Shown piece after piece: positions 26,478 to 35,316 of a DNA stretch of 64,000 nucleotides. The stretch comes from Pandoraea sp. ASV26 (GTDB lineage Bacteria > Pseudomonadota > Gammaproteobacteria > Burkholderiales > Burkholderiaceae). The position numbers were made by a program, and so were the translations under genes. The notes under the pieces are model-generated. The model worked only from the letters and a program-made list of their open reading frames with translations, made no database searches and was not told where the DNA came from. Positions within the stretch are counted from its first letter, which is position 1, and each line of letters starts with the position of its first letter. The stretch covers positions 28,542 through 92,541 of the forward strand of contig NZ_JAELTP010000010.1 of the NCBI RefSeq assembly GCF_016428915.1, written 5' to 3'.

Positions 26478-26967
26478 GCGCTCGCCATGTCTGTGCGAGG
26501 GTGCATGCCTCATTTTGGGGCGTGCCCTCGTGTCCTGGTGTCCTAGCGTCCTCGCATCTTCCGTGCGGATGTCGCGGGACGTGATGTCCGCAATATCTTC
26601 AAATTCTGCAATGCGTTATTGACGAATTCGACGCAAGCGTCGATGGACTTCGTCACGTGTCACCGAACACGCATGGCCGCAGCTTTGCTGCGCGGGCATG
26701 TCGACGCAGAGGCAATCATCGACCGTCCGGTCGGATGAATCGCTCGCAATCATTTGTAAAATTTGCTGCGATGCAAAATGTTTTCGAGGCGCGTATGCTT
26801 GCCACCTTCGTTGACGCCCACGCGCCTGGCGTCCCCTCCCGCAGGCATTGATTTGCTTGATTTGCGCGCATCGCCACCTGCGATGCGTGCGGGGCTGGTT
26901 CGTCCCTGGTTGCGTCGAAATGGTGCGTTTGCGCTGAATTTTTGTTGCGGCACATCAGGACCCCCCA
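26478..26967. other. 490-base intergenic region before nuoM
   Basis: No convincing gene. Near 26,526-26,556 GTCCT recurs at 8-9 base steps (GTGTCCTGGTGTCCTAGCGT). AT-richer DNA around 26,750-26,790 could hold the nuoM promoter. AGGA lies shortly before the nuoM ATG. Confidence 0.45.
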
Positions 26968-28533
26968 ATGTTTCCCATCCTGTCCCTCCTCATCTGGCTT
27001 CCTATCGTGGCTGGCGCACTCGTCATGCTGCTGGGCCAGGATCGTCATCCCAATACCGTCAGGTGGACGTCGCTCGCCGCCGCGGTGATTTCGGCGGCGC
27101 CTATCGTGCCGTTGGTGCACGGTTTTCAGACCCGCGTTGCCAGTCTTCAGTTCGTCGAGCGTTTTCGCTGGATCGAGTCGTTCGATGCCTCCTGGCATGT
27201 CGGCATCGATGGCATTTCGCTGTGGATGGTGGCGCTGACCGGTGTCACGACGATCATCGTCGTGCTGGCGTCGTGGCGCGCGGTGACAACGCGCATGAGT
27301 TCGTACTTCGGTAGCTTTCTGGTGCTCTCGGGCCTCATGCAGGGCGTATTCACGGCGCAGGACGGCATGCTGTTCTTCGTGTTCTTCGAAGCGACGCTGT
27401 TGCCCTTGTACCTGCTCATCGGTGTCTACGGACGCGCCAATCGCACGAACGCTGCCGTGAAGTTCTTCTTCTTCTCGCTGACCGGCTCGTTGATGATGCT
27501 GCTCTCGATGCTCTATCTGTATATGCAGACACAGAGCTTCGACATGGCGCGCTGGCAGACGCTGCACCTGCCGCTGGCGGTGCAGGTGATGCTGTTCATC
27601 GGCTTTCTCGGCGCGTTCTCGGTCAAGGTGCCGATGTGGCCGGTGCACACGTGGCTGCCGGAAGTGCACCTTGACGGCCCGACAGGGGCTGCCGTCATGC
27701 TCGGCATGCTCAAGCTCGGCGGCTACGGTCTGCTTCGCTTCAATCTGCCGCTGTTGCCGGATGCGAGCCATTTCCTCGCGCCGCTGATGGTGGTGCTCTC
27801 GCTCATCGCCGTGATCTACGCGAGTCTGGTGGCGCTGGTGCAAACCGATCTGCGCAAGCTGCTCGCCTATTCGGCGGTCGCGCACATGGGGTTGGTCACG
27901 CTCGGGTTGTTCCTCTTCTCGGAGATGGGCACCGACGGCGCCGTGATGCAGATGATTTCGTATGGCATCGTCTCGGGCGCGATGCTGCTGTGCACGGGCA
28001 TGTTGTATGACCGTACGGGCAGTGCATCGATCGACAGTTATGGCGGTGTGGCGGCGACCATGCCGCGCTTTGCCGCGTTCGCCATGCTGTTCTCGATGGC
28101 CAACGTCGGCATGCCGGGCACGTCGGGCTTCGTAGGTGAGTTTTTCGTGTTGATGGGCGCGATCAAGGCGAATTTCTGGATCGGCGCACTGGCGTCGCTC
28201 ACGCTGGTGCTGAGCGCTGCTTATACGTTGTGGATGTACAAGCGCGTGATCTTCGGACGTGTGGGCAATGCGAGCGTGGCATCGCTCAAGGATCTGAGCC
28301 GTCGCGAGTTCGCGCTGCTTGGCGCGATGGCGGTGATGGTGCTGGGCATCGGCCTGGATCCGAAGCTGCTCACGGATGGCATCGACGCCACGGCGATTCA
28401 GGTGGTGCAGGACATCGAAAACCATCGCCTGCCTGCGGGCGACCCGGGCAGCAGCGAGATGGCAGGACGTCGGCATGACGACACCGCCGGGCATGCCGCG
28501 GTGACGGTGAAGGGCTCACGGCCCGACGCGTGA
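26968..28533 (+). CDS. Isolated NuoM-like proton-translocating subunit
   Basis: A 521-residue membrane protein of the NADH dehydrogenase antiporter-like (ND4/NuoM, Mrp) family with about 14 TM segments. Seen: a conserved Glu in FFVFFEATLLPLYLLIG (TM5), Lys in FSVKVPMWPVHTWLPEVHLD (TM7) and LRKLLAYSAVAHMGLVTLG (TM8), the charges of the proton channel. It matches complex I subunit M closely, yet no other nuo genes flank it. The C-terminal 50 residues (after ENHRLPAG) are hydrophilic and unusual. It may serve a separate ion-translocating complex or substitute for the operon copy. A strong terminator follows. Confidence 0.87.
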   Translation: MFPILSLLIWLPIVAGALVMLLGQDRHPNTVRWTSLAAAVISAAPIVPLVHGFQTRVASLQFVERFRWIESFDASWHVGIDGISLWMVALTGVTTIIVVLASWRAVTTRMSSYFGSFLVLSGLMQGVFTAQDGMLFFVFFEATLLPLYLLIGVYGRANRTNAAVKFFFFSLTGSLMMLLSMLYLYMQTQSFDMARWQTLHLPLAVQVMLFIGFLGAFSVKVPMWPVHTWLPEVHLDGPTGAAVMLGMLKLGGYGLLRFNLPLLPDASHFLAPLMVVLSLIAVIYASLVALVQTDLRKLLAYSAVAHMGLVTLGLFLFSEMGTDGAVMQMISYGIVSGAMLLCTGMLYDRTGSASIDSYGGVAATMPRFAAFAMLFSMANVGMPGTSGFVGEFFVLMGAIKANFWIGALASLTLVLSAAYTLWMYKRVIFGRVGNASVASLKDLSRREFALLGAMAVMVLGIGLDPKLLTDGIDATAIQVVQDIENHRLPAGDPGSSEMAGRRHDDTAGHAAVTVKGSRPDA

Positions 28534-28566
28534 TCGAGGTGGATCGGTCGCCGTTGATTCAGAAGA

Positions 28567-28594
28567 ACGGGCGCTATGATGCGCCCGTTTTTTT
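28567..28594 (+). terminator. Rho-independent terminator of the nuoM-like gene
   Basis: Stem ACGGGCGC / GCGCCCGT (8 bp, perfect), loop TATGAT, then seven T. It lies 33 bases after the stop codon. Confidence 0.9.
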
Positions 28595-28822
28595 ATGTCG
28601 GCGGGGCAGGGCGCAATCAGGGCGCCGATCAGCGGTTGTCGAAGCTCACGCCGCTCGCAACGAATGCCACGGAATCGCACGTTGCGTGCGACTTGCCACA
28701 ATTCTTTAACGATCCCCGACCAGAATGGCGCCCATGCCATGTGAGTGGCATTTTTCAGTCAGGGTGTTGCACACGTGTGCAACCGTTGCATTGATGACGC
28801 CGTCAACCCAGTGAGAGATCGC

Positions 28823-30058
28823 ATGAAACTGTTCACCTGTCTGCGCGCCGTGTCGGCTGCCGTCGCCTTGTCCATCGTCACGTTGAGCGTCAGCGCAGCC
28901 GATCTTGTGATCGCCGGGCGCGACGACATTTATGGCAAGGGGCTTGCCGAGGCCGTTGCCGGTTTCAAGAAGCTGCATCCCGCCGCCGACATCGAACTGC
29001 TGAAGTTGCCGAATGCGAACCTTTATCAGAAGCTGAAGCTGTCGATGCGAGAGGGCACCGGGGCATACGACCTCGTCATGATGGACGACACCTGGTCTCC
29101 CGAATTCATCTCGAACGGCTGGCTCAAGCCGTTGCCCGCAACGCTGGTCGATACGGATATGGTCGCGTCCACCGTGGCGCTGGGCCGTGCAACGAATGGC
29201 GGTTTGTATGCGCTGCCGGTGGTCGGCAACGTCGAGATGTTTGCCTACCGCCGCGATCTGCTGGCGAAGTACAAGCTGCAAGCGCCGCGCACCTGGGACG
29301 ACGTGCTGAAGATCGCGCAGGTCACGGGAGCCGATGCGAGCGTGTCCGGCGTGGTGTTTCGCGGCACCAAGGGCAATCCGGTCGTGACGGGTTTTCTGCC
29401 GATTCTGTGGGCCTATGGCGGTGACGTGATCGATGCAGGCGGCAAGGTGACGATCGACTCCCCGCAGGCGCTCGCGGCATTGAAGATGTTCGTCTCGCTC
29501 AAGGCCCATGCACCGAAGGATGTCGCCGTGTATGGCGCGGCCGAAGTCCGTGACGCCCTTCAGAAGGGCGCGGCCGCGCAGGCGATCGAGGTGTGGCCGG
29601 CCTGGGTGCCGGCGCTCGACGATCCGAAGCAGTCGCGCGTGGTCGGTGAGGTCGCCTTGCAGGCGCCGCCGGGACAAGTGAAGGGCTCGTCACCGATGCT
29701 CGGTATCTGGCAGATGGCGATTCCCAAGGACGCACAACACGCGTTGCTCGCCCAGGAGTTTCTGGCCTATCTGACCTCGCGTGACACGCAGACGCGTCTT
29801 GCCGCGATGGGCATTCCGCCGACCCGCAAGAGCGTGTTTGAAGACCCCGCGCTCGTGAAGCAGTTCCGCTGGTATCCGGATCAGCTCAAGGCGCTCGAGG
29901 CCGGCCGTGCCCGTCCGCGGGTGAAGAACTGGGAGCAGATCGAGAGCCTGCTGGGCGACGCCCTGCAACTCGTGCTGACGGGACAGCTCGCCCCGGAAGC
30001 CGCGCTGCGTCAGGCCTCGCAGAAGATCGCGCCGGTGTTGACGACGGCAGCCAAATAA
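28823..30058 (+). CDS. ABC-transporter substrate-binding protein, sugar/glycerol-phosphate type
   Basis: A 411-residue periplasmic binding protein of the extracellular family 1 (MalE/UgpB-like). It has a signal peptide ending LSVSAADL, then LVIAGRDDIYGKGLAEAVAGF and YDLVMMDDTWSPEFISNGWL, where the Asp-rich segment lines the sugar cleft, and LGIWQMAIPKDAQHALLAQEFLAYLTS near the C-terminal lobe. It leads a three-gene import operon. Upstream frames are open but lack a signal peptide, so the ATG after GAGAGATC was chosen. The ligand is unknown; nearby phosphoinositide-type genes make a polyol or its phosphate worth considering. Confidence 0.88.
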   Translation: MKLFTCLRAVSAAVALSIVTLSVSAADLVIAGRDDIYGKGLAEAVAGFKKLHPAADIELLKLPNANLYQKLKLSMREGTGAYDLVMMDDTWSPEFISNGWLKPLPATLVDTDMVASTVALGRATNGGLYALPVVGNVEMFAYRRDLLAKYKLQAPRTWDDVLKIAQVTGADASVSGVVFRGTKGNPVVTGFLPILWAYGGDVIDAGGKVTIDSPQALAALKMFVSLKAHAPKDVAVYGAAEVRDALQKGAAAQAIEVWPAWVPALDDPKQSRVVGEVALQAPPGQVKGSSPMLGIWQMAIPKDAQHALLAQEFLAYLTSRDTQTRLAAMGIPPTRKSVFEDPALVKQFRWYPDQLKALEAGRARPRVKNWEQIESLLGDALQLVLTGQLAPEAALRQASQKIAPVLTTAAK

Positions 30059-30079
30059 CGACGCGGCGTTGACGATTCC

Positions 30080-30952
30080 ATGAATGTGCTGCGTCGTTGG
30101 CTGCCGCTGGTCGGGCTCGTGGGGCCATCTGTGCTGGTGCTGGGTGTGCTGGCGCTGTACCCGGTCCTGCGAGTCTTGGTCGATTCGTTCTTCAACGTCG
30201 ACTATACGTCGGGGCACAGGACCTTTGCCGGGCTGGCGAATTATCGTGCGGTGCTTGCCGACGATAACTTCTCCGCCAGCTTCGTCAACACGTTGCATTT
30301 CACGATTGTGGCGTCGGTCAGCGAGGTCGCGCTCGGTGGGGCGCTGGCGTTGCTGTTCTCCCGCGCGTTTCGCGGCCGTCGCTTCGTCATGCCGCTGCTG
30401 ATTCTGCCGATGATGCTCTCGACGCTCGTCTGTTCGGCCATCTGGCGCAATTGGCTGAATTTCAGCGGATTTCTGAATGCCTTGCTGGCCGTGTTCGGCC
30501 TGCCGGGCGTGCAATGGCTGTCCGACCCGAGCCTTGCGATCTGGTCGCTCATTCTCGTTGACGTCTGGCAGTGGACCCCGATGGCGTTCCTGATTATTCT
30601 CGCCGGGCTCCAGTCGATCGACCCCGAACTGTACGAAGCGGCCCGCACCGACGGGGCAAGCGAGTGGCAATGTCTGCGCGACATTACGCTGCCGCTCGTT
30701 GTGCCGCAGATCGTGTTGGCCATGCTGCTGCGCTCGATCGACACCTTCAAGCTCTTCGACAAGGTCTACGCGCTCACCGGGGGTGGCCCCGGAAATGCGA
30801 CCCAGACCTTGTCGACGTATGTGTACGACACCGGCTTTCGCTTCTTCAACGTCGGCCCCGCAAGCGCGGCTTCGGTGTTGATGCTGGTGGTCTCGGCCGT
30901 GCTGGTCTCGGTAAACGTCTGGCAGTCGATTCGCAAGACGAGGACGCGATGA
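30080..30952 (+). CDS. ABC sugar-importer permease, MalF/UgpA-type
   Basis: A 290-residue inner-membrane permease with six TM segments. The EAA motif that docks to the ATPase reads YEAARTDGASEWQCLRDITLP, within the last cytoplasmic loop. The ending VNVWQSIRKTRTR is typical of the MalF/UgpA first permeases. It follows the binding-protein gene by 21 bases and its stop overlaps the next start (ATGA), showing translational coupling. Confidence 0.92.
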   Translation: MNVLRRWLPLVGLVGPSVLVLGVLALYPVLRVLVDSFFNVDYTSGHRTFAGLANYRAVLADDNFSASFVNTLHFTIVASVSEVALGGALALLFSRAFRGRRFVMPLLILPMMLSTLVCSAIWRNWLNFSGFLNALLAVFGLPGVQWLSDPSLAIWSLILVDVWQWTPMAFLIILAGLQSIDPELYEAARTDGASEWQCLRDITLPLVVPQIVLAMLLRSIDTFKLFDKVYALTGGGPGNATQTLSTYVYDTGFRFFNVGPASAASVLMLVVSAVLVSVNVWQSIRKTRTR

Positions 30953-31800
30953 GTGCCGCGACGTCTGCCTCCGTATGTCATCCGATGGGCCAGCGCATCA
31001 TGCTTTGGCTGCTGCGCGCCACCGCGTTGATCCTGCTGTTGCTGCCTTGTCTGTGGATGCTCGGTGCGGCGTTCACGCCGACGCTGGAGCGTCTCGATCA
31101 TCCGCTGGCGCTGTGGCCGCAGGCGCCGACCTTGCAGCATTTCCAGACCGTATGGGAGAGCGGCATCGGACGTCAGGTGCTCAACTCGCTGCTCGTCAGT
31201 TGCGGTACGACGCTGTTGTCGCTGTCGCTGGCGTTCCCGGCGGCGTACGCACTGGTGCGCCTGCGCTTCGCGGCCCGCCTCGATCTGGTGTTCCTCATGC
31301 TGGTGCTGGCGGTCAAGCTGATGCCGCCGATTACGGTCGCAGTGCCGCTGTTCTCGCTGGCAAAGACGCTGCATCTGCTCGATTCCGAGTTCGGGTTGAT
31401 GCTCGCTTATCAGATCTACACGCTGCCGCTCTCGATCTGGATGCTGCTGTCGTTCGTGCGCGAAATTCCCGTCGACTATGACGAGGCGGCGTGTATCGAT
31501 GGCGCAGGCCTTTTCCAGCGACTGGTTCACATCATGCTGCCGTTGTGTGCACCCGGGTTGGGCGCGACGGCGATCTTCGTGCTGATTGCCGCGTGGAACG
31601 AGTTTCTGCTGGCGCTGCTGTTCCTCTCGTCCCCGAGCCGTTTCACGTTGCCGCTCGCCGTGGCGGGCTACGTCACGGAGAACGGGATCGATTGGGGGGA
31701 TCTGATGAGTGTGGGGATGATCGCGTCGCTACCCACGCTGGCCGTCGCGGGATACGTCCAGCGGTATCTGCTGCATGGGTTCTCCGGCGGACTCAAGTAG
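30949..31800 (+). CDS. ABC sugar-importer permease, MalG/UgpE-type
   Basis: A 283-residue permease with six TM segments and the EAA loop YDEAACIDGAGLFQRLVHIMLP followed by PLCAPGLGATAIFVLIAAWNEFLLALLF, a MalG/UgpE hallmark. It ends QRYLLHGFSGGLK as in UgpE/MalG proteins. With the preceding permease it forms the channel. No ATPase gene (malK/ugpC type) follows; the next gene is a convergent LacI regulator, so the transporter must use an ATPase encoded elsewhere. Confidence 0.93.
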   Translation: MSAATSASVCHPMGQRIMLWLLRATALILLLLPCLWMLGAAFTPTLERLDHPLALWPQAPTLQHFQTVWESGIGRQVLNSLLVSCGTTLLSLSLAFPAAYALVRLRFAARLDLVFLMLVLAVKLMPPITVAVPLFSLAKTLHLLDSEFGLMLAYQIYTLPLSIWMLLSFVREIPVDYDEAACIDGAGLFQRLVHIMLPLCAPGLGATAIFVLIAAWNEFLLALLFLSSPSRFTLPLAVAGYVTENGIDWGDLMSVGMIASLPTLAVAGYVQRYLLHGFSGGLK

Positions 31801-31819
31801 CGCGCAATGCGGGCGTGGG

Positions 31820-32848
31820 TCAGGCACAGCTCTTTCGCACGACGGCCGTGACCGGCACGACACGTGTGCGCGAGGCGCCGCTGAACGCGTTCATCCGGTC
31901 GATGAGCATGTCGGCCGCTGTGTTCGCGAGGGCGTGGGTGTCCTGCGCAATCGTGGTGAGGCGATAGTTGTCGTAGCTGGCGGCGGGGATGTCGTCGAAG
32001 CCGACCACCCGGAGGTCTTCGGGCACGCGCAGTGAGAAGTGCTGGCGCGCGGTGTCGATGAAGCCCAGGGCGAGCAGGTCGGAGGAACAGAAGACGCCGT
32101 CGGGACGCACGTCCTGCGCGAGCAGTGCGTGGGCGGCAGCGACGCCGCATTCGTAGGTGTCGCCCGGGGTGCTGTGCGTCTCGACCGGACGCAGGCGTTG
32201 CGGCGCGCTCTTCGCCATGTGCCGGATCGCCCGAAGGAAGCCGGTGCAGCGTGATTTTCCGTTGTAACTGGGCTTGGTCGGCCCGACGAAGGCGAGTCGC
32301 GTCGCGCCGGCATCGATCAGCAGGTTGGCTGCCAGTGTGGCGCCGGCGGCGTTGTCGCTGAGCGCGACATCGGCACCGGGAAGATTGGATGCGCGGTTGA
32401 TCATCACCACGGGAATCTCACCTTCCAGGTACTGGCGGGCGAGGCCGAGGGGAGGAGAGGCGGACGTCATGATGATGCCGCCGATCCGGTAGCTGAGCAG
32501 CATGTCGAGCGACTGCTGGATCTGCACCGGATCTTCCGCGTTCACCACGATGGGGGTGAGTTTGTGGCGCCCGAGCGCCGCGATGATCTGCGAGAGCAGT
32601 TTCGCGCGAAACGGATTTTCAAAACCGGCGGTCACAACGCCGACCATGCTGCTGCGCTGCATGATCATTTCCCGTGCGATCAGGTTGACCTGATAGCCGA
32701 GAGCGCTGGCGGCTTCCATCACGCGCTCTCGTGTCTCGGGCGCGATGCTGGCAGTCGGCGAGAACGCGCGCGATACGGCAGAGCGTGAGACGCCGGCGCG
32801 CAGCGCGACGTCGGCGGCAGTGACCCAGGACGTTTGTTTCTTCGGCAT
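31820..32848 (-). CDS. LacI-family transcriptional regulator
   Basis: A 342-residue repressor with the LacI HTH VTAADVALRAGVSRSAVSRAFSP near the N-terminus and the hinge ETRERVMEAASALGYQVN. The periplasmic-binding-like sensor domain contains MVGVVTAGFENPFRAKLLSQI and PDGVFCSSDLLALGFIDTAR. The start MPKKQTSWV fits family length. It converges on the ABC operon (19-base gap) and faces the PI-PLC-like gene, and either is a plausible target. Confidence 0.93.
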   Translation of the reverse strand: MPKKQTSWVTAADVALRAGVSRSAVSRAFSPTASIAPETRERVMEAASALGYQVNLIAREMIMQRSSMVGVVTAGFENPFRAKLLSQIIAALGRHKLTPIVVNAEDPVQIQQSLDMLLSYRIGGIIMTSASPPLGLARQYLEGEIPVVMINRASNLPGADVALSDNAAGATLAANLLIDAGATRLAFVGPTKPSYNGKSRCTGFLRAIRHMAKSAPQRLRPVETHSTPGDTYECGVAAAHALLAQDVRPDGVFCSSDLLALGFIDTARQHFSLRVPEDLRVVGFDDIPAASYDNYRLTTIAQDTHALANTAADMLIDRMNAFSGASRTRVVPVTAVVRKSCA

Positions 32849-33021
32849 GGCGTAGCGAATGAAGGGACGTAAAGCTTGCTTCGCGCAGCATGCCCGGCAA
32901 AGAGGGCAGGACGATGACTGTCGAATCATCCGCAACGGTAACACGTGAATTCCAGATCCCCGAGACGATGACGCCGCTTATTCCGATCATCCCGATGATG
33001 ACAATTGCCTCGGCTATCCCG

Positions 33022-33084
33022 CTTAGGCCGCTTCGAACGCTTCGAACGCTTCGAACGCTTAGGCCGCTTAGGCCGCTTGCGCCC
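33022..33084 (+). repeat. Seven tandem 9-bp units
   Basis: Units run CTTAGGCCG, then CTTCGAACG three times, CTTAGGCCG twice and a degenerate CTTGCGCCC, without spacers. They lie between the divergent LacI and PI-PLC genes and end 28 bases before the chosen PI-PLC start. In one forward frame they would encode Leu/Phe-Gly/Glu-Arg triplets continuous with the PI-PLC frame, so some annotations may include them as an N-terminal extension. Confidence 0.85.
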
Positions 33085-33112
33085 CGTACGACGCTCTCGA
33101 CGCACACCGCTT

Positions 33113-34039
33113 ATGTCAATTGACCTCGACGTGCCGGCAACGGCGAACTGGATGTCCGGCATCGCCGATGATGTCGCGTTGAATCGACTGAGCTTGCCGG
33201 GCAGCCACGATACGTGCGCATACACCGTCGAGGACTCGCTGGCGAAGACGCAGGCGGCAACTCTCGCGGAGCAACTGACGCGCGGCGTGCGGGTGCTCGA
33301 TATTCGATGCCGGCATGAGGACGATGTCTTTCACATCAACCACGCACGCATTGCGCTGGGGCTGATGTTCGACGAGGTGATCGCGATATGTGCAGCGTTC
33401 CTCGCGCGGCATCCGGGCGAGTGCATCGTGATGTCGGTGAAGGACGAGTGCGGCGATACACATTGCACGCGCCGCTTCGAACAAACGTTCGCGTCGTATG
33501 TCGAGCGTCAGGTGGCGGGTCTTCGCTGGTATCTGGGCGACACGATCCCGCGTCTGGGCGACGTGCGCGGTTCGATTGTGCTGTTGCGACGCTTCGCAAG
33601 CGCGTCTGCGATGGGAATCGATCTGTCCGACTGGCCGGACAACGCCACGTTTGACGTGGATCGGCCCGCAGCGTCTTTTGCCATTCAGGACGAATACCGC
33701 GTGCCGGTGGAAGCCTCGATCGATCATAAGTTCCGGATGCTTGAGGCGCTGCTCGTTCGCACCGCCCGCGTCACGAGTGAGCGTTGGGTCGTCAATTTTT
33801 GCAGCGGCACCGGGATGGGGGCGAATCCGTACCGGGTCGCGTGCGGGGGCGATGACCGGCCCGGCATCAATGACATGATGGTCCAGCGCCTCGCGACGCA
33901 CGACGGCCCGTGCGGCACCCTGATGATCGACTTCTGCGAGCACGCGAACTGGGCGTTGGTCAGCGCGTTGGTTGCGCGTAATGCGTGTTGGCGCGAGGGG
34001 GCGTCGACAGAGCGTCCGATGCGCCCGGTCATCCCCTGA
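33113..34039 (+). CDS. PI-PLC X-domain phosphodiesterase
   Basis: A 308-residue protein of the bacterial phosphatidylinositol-specific phospholipase C type. These enzymes split phosphatidylinositol or glycerophosphoinositol to an inositol phosphate. Seen: LSLPGSHDTCAY with His32, RGVRVLDIRCR with the inositol-binding Arg pair, and FHINHAR with a second catalytic His near residue 77, close to the His32/His82 spacing of the Bacillus enzyme. No signal peptide is seen at the chosen start, unlike most secreted members, so the location is uncertain. A longer start would read through a 9-bp tandem repeat. An inositol monophosphatase gene lies 81 bases downstream. Confidence 0.78.
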   Translation: MSIDLDVPATANWMSGIADDVALNRLSLPGSHDTCAYTVEDSLAKTQAATLAEQLTRGVRVLDIRCRHEDDVFHINHARIALGLMFDEVIAICAAFLARHPGECIVMSVKDECGDTHCTRRFEQTFASYVERQVAGLRWYLGDTIPRLGDVRGSIVLLRRFASASAMGIDLSDWPDNATFDVDRPAASFAIQDEYRVPVEASIDHKFRMLEALLVRTARVTSERWVVNFCSGTGMGANPYRVACGGDDRPGINDMMVQRLATHDGPCGTLMIDFCEHANWALVSALVARNACWREGASTERPMRPVIP

Positions 34040-34120
34040 TACCGCATCGGCTTCCATCGTTTCCCGTCACTTTGTAAAACGTACGGCTCTCAGGGCCGCT
34101 CGTCATCAGGATTCAGATCC

Positions 34121-34915
34121 ATGCACCCCATGCTCAATGTCGCGGTCAATGCCGCTATCCGTGCCGCGCAGATCATTCATCGCGCGTCGTCCGATCTTGG
34201 CGGGCTGACCGTGAGCAAGAAGCGGCATAACGATTTCGTGACGGACATCGACAAGGCAGCGGAGGCGGCGATCATCGACACGCTGACGACGGCTTATCCT
34301 GACCACGCCATTTTTGCGGAGGAGTCCGGCAGATCGGACAACGCGTCTGACTACGAGTGGATCATCGATCCGCTCGACGGCACCACGAATTTCATCCATG
34401 GCTTTCCATACTATGGCGTTTCGATTGCGCTTTTGCATCAGGGGGTGATCATGCAGGCCGTGGTCTACGATCCGAGCAGCAACGAACTGTTCACGGCAAC
34501 GCGTGGTGGTGGCGCGTTCCTGAACGATCGCGCCATCCGTGTCGCGGACCGTGCCGATCTCGCCGAGGGCCTGATCGGCACGGGCTTCTCGTTCCGGGAG
34601 AGCGACGATATGGAGGGCTACGCACGCTTGTTCATCGAGATGAGTGGCGCGTGCGCCGGATTGCGCCGTCCCGGGGCTTGCGCGCTCGATCTGGCGAACG
34701 TTGCGGCAGGGCGTCTCGACGGATTCTTCGAGCAAGGTGTGAACGCCTGGGACATGGCTGCCGGCAGCCTGCTCGTCACGGAGGCGGGCGGTCGGGTCGG
34801 CAACTATGCCGGTGGCGACGACTTCCTTCACGTTGGCGAAATCGTGGCAGGGAATCCGGCTTTGTACGGGCAGATGGTGCCGAGGCTTGCGAGCTACAGT
34901 CGCTCGCCCCGTTGA
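34121..34915 (+). CDS. Inositol monophosphatase family protein (SuhB-like)
   Basis: A 264-residue Mg2+-dependent phosphatase that releases inositol from inositol-1-phosphate. The metal site is complete: Glu67 in IFAEESG, Asp83 and Asp86 in [12 protein letters not shown], and the late motif [18 protein letters not shown]. Length and motifs match SuhB/IMPase. Its place directly after a PI-PLC-type gene suggests the two act in sequence (diester to phosphate to free inositol), although SuhB also has a housekeeping role in rRNA transcription, and this could be that gene. Confidence 0.93.
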   Translation: MHPMLNVAVNAAIRAAQIIHRASSDLGGLTVSKKRHNDFVTDIDKAAEAAIIDTLTTAYPDHAIFAEESGRSDNASDYEWIIDPLDGTTNFIHGFPYYGVSIALLHQGVIMQAVVYDPSSNELFTATRGGGAFLNDRAIRVADRADLAEGLIGTGFSFRESDDMEGYARLFIEMSGACAGLRRPGACALDLANVAAGRLDGFFEQGVNAWDMAAGSLLVTEAGGRVGNYAGGDDFLHVGEIVAGNPALYGQMVPRLASYSRSPR

Positions 34916-34946
34916 TGCACGAGAGGGAGGCGTGGGCTCGCGTTTG

Positions 34947-34979
34947 CGGCACAAATGAAAAAGGGCTGCACAGTGTGAC
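34947..34979. repeat. Truncated copy of the tRNA-Lys terminator sequence
   Basis: The stretch from TTTGCGGCACAAA through AAAAAGGGCTGCACA repeats almost exactly the sequence at 47568-47600, where it forms a complete hairpin terminator. Here the right arm is lost after CACAGTGTG and unrelated DNA with transposase remnants follows. It marks a deletion or insertion boundary. Confidence 0.65.
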
Positions 34980-35085
34980 GTGTCCCCGGAATATCCGTAC
35001 AGGTCAAAACTAGAGGTAAAGTCACTGGCCGTACTTGCCCCAATCCGCTTGCTGTACGATTGTTACGTATATCCACTGTAGATAC

Positions 35086-35240
35086 ATGAATGCTTGGCGA
35101 TCGATGGGGCGGGATCGGCTCGCTCACGCAGTGTCATTGAAGTGTTGAGTCGGTTAATCAGCGCGCATGGCGCGCCGCGCTATCTTCGGTCAGACAACGG
35201 GCCGGAATTTGTCAGCGCGGCGCTGCTGAAATCGCTATGC
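35086..35240 (+). pseudogene. IS3-family transposase (OrfB, rve core) fragment
   Basis: About 50 codons read CLAIDGAGSARSRSVIEVLS, LISAHGAPRYLRSDNGPEFV and SAALLKSL. This is the integrase-core block of IS3-family OrfB, with the second catalytic Asp in SDNGPEF. A stop codon lies just upstream in this frame and the similarity ends abruptly on the right, so only a scrap of the element remains; no terminal inverted repeats are seen. Confidence 0.7.
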
Positions 35241-35312
35241 ACAATCAAGCCCCGAGGCGGCCGACATTGCCAGTACGCCGAGCGCAGCGCCGTGCAGACA
35301 AGTGCCGCATCA
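35231..35312 (-). pseudogene. Second IS3-type transposase fragment, opposite strand
   Basis: On the minus strand about 27 codons read LVIDAALVCTALRSAYWQC, RPPRGLIVHSD. This matches the other common IS3/IS150-type OrfB block (ALR.A.W.RRP..GLIxHSDRGSQY), cut off exactly at the HSD. It meets the plus-strand fragment head to head with an overlap of about 10 bases, which suggests two elements once recombined or inserted here. Confidence 0.5.
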
Positions 35313-35316
35313 ATCA

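Noticed and set aside
26716..28494. Minus-strand open frame of 592 codons
   Set aside because: Antisense to the NuoM-like gene and very rich in His, Arg and Gln, as expected from reversed membrane-protein codons.
33022..33084. CRISPR-like repeat
   Set aside because: Units are 9 bp and contiguous without spacers, so this is a simple tandem repeat.
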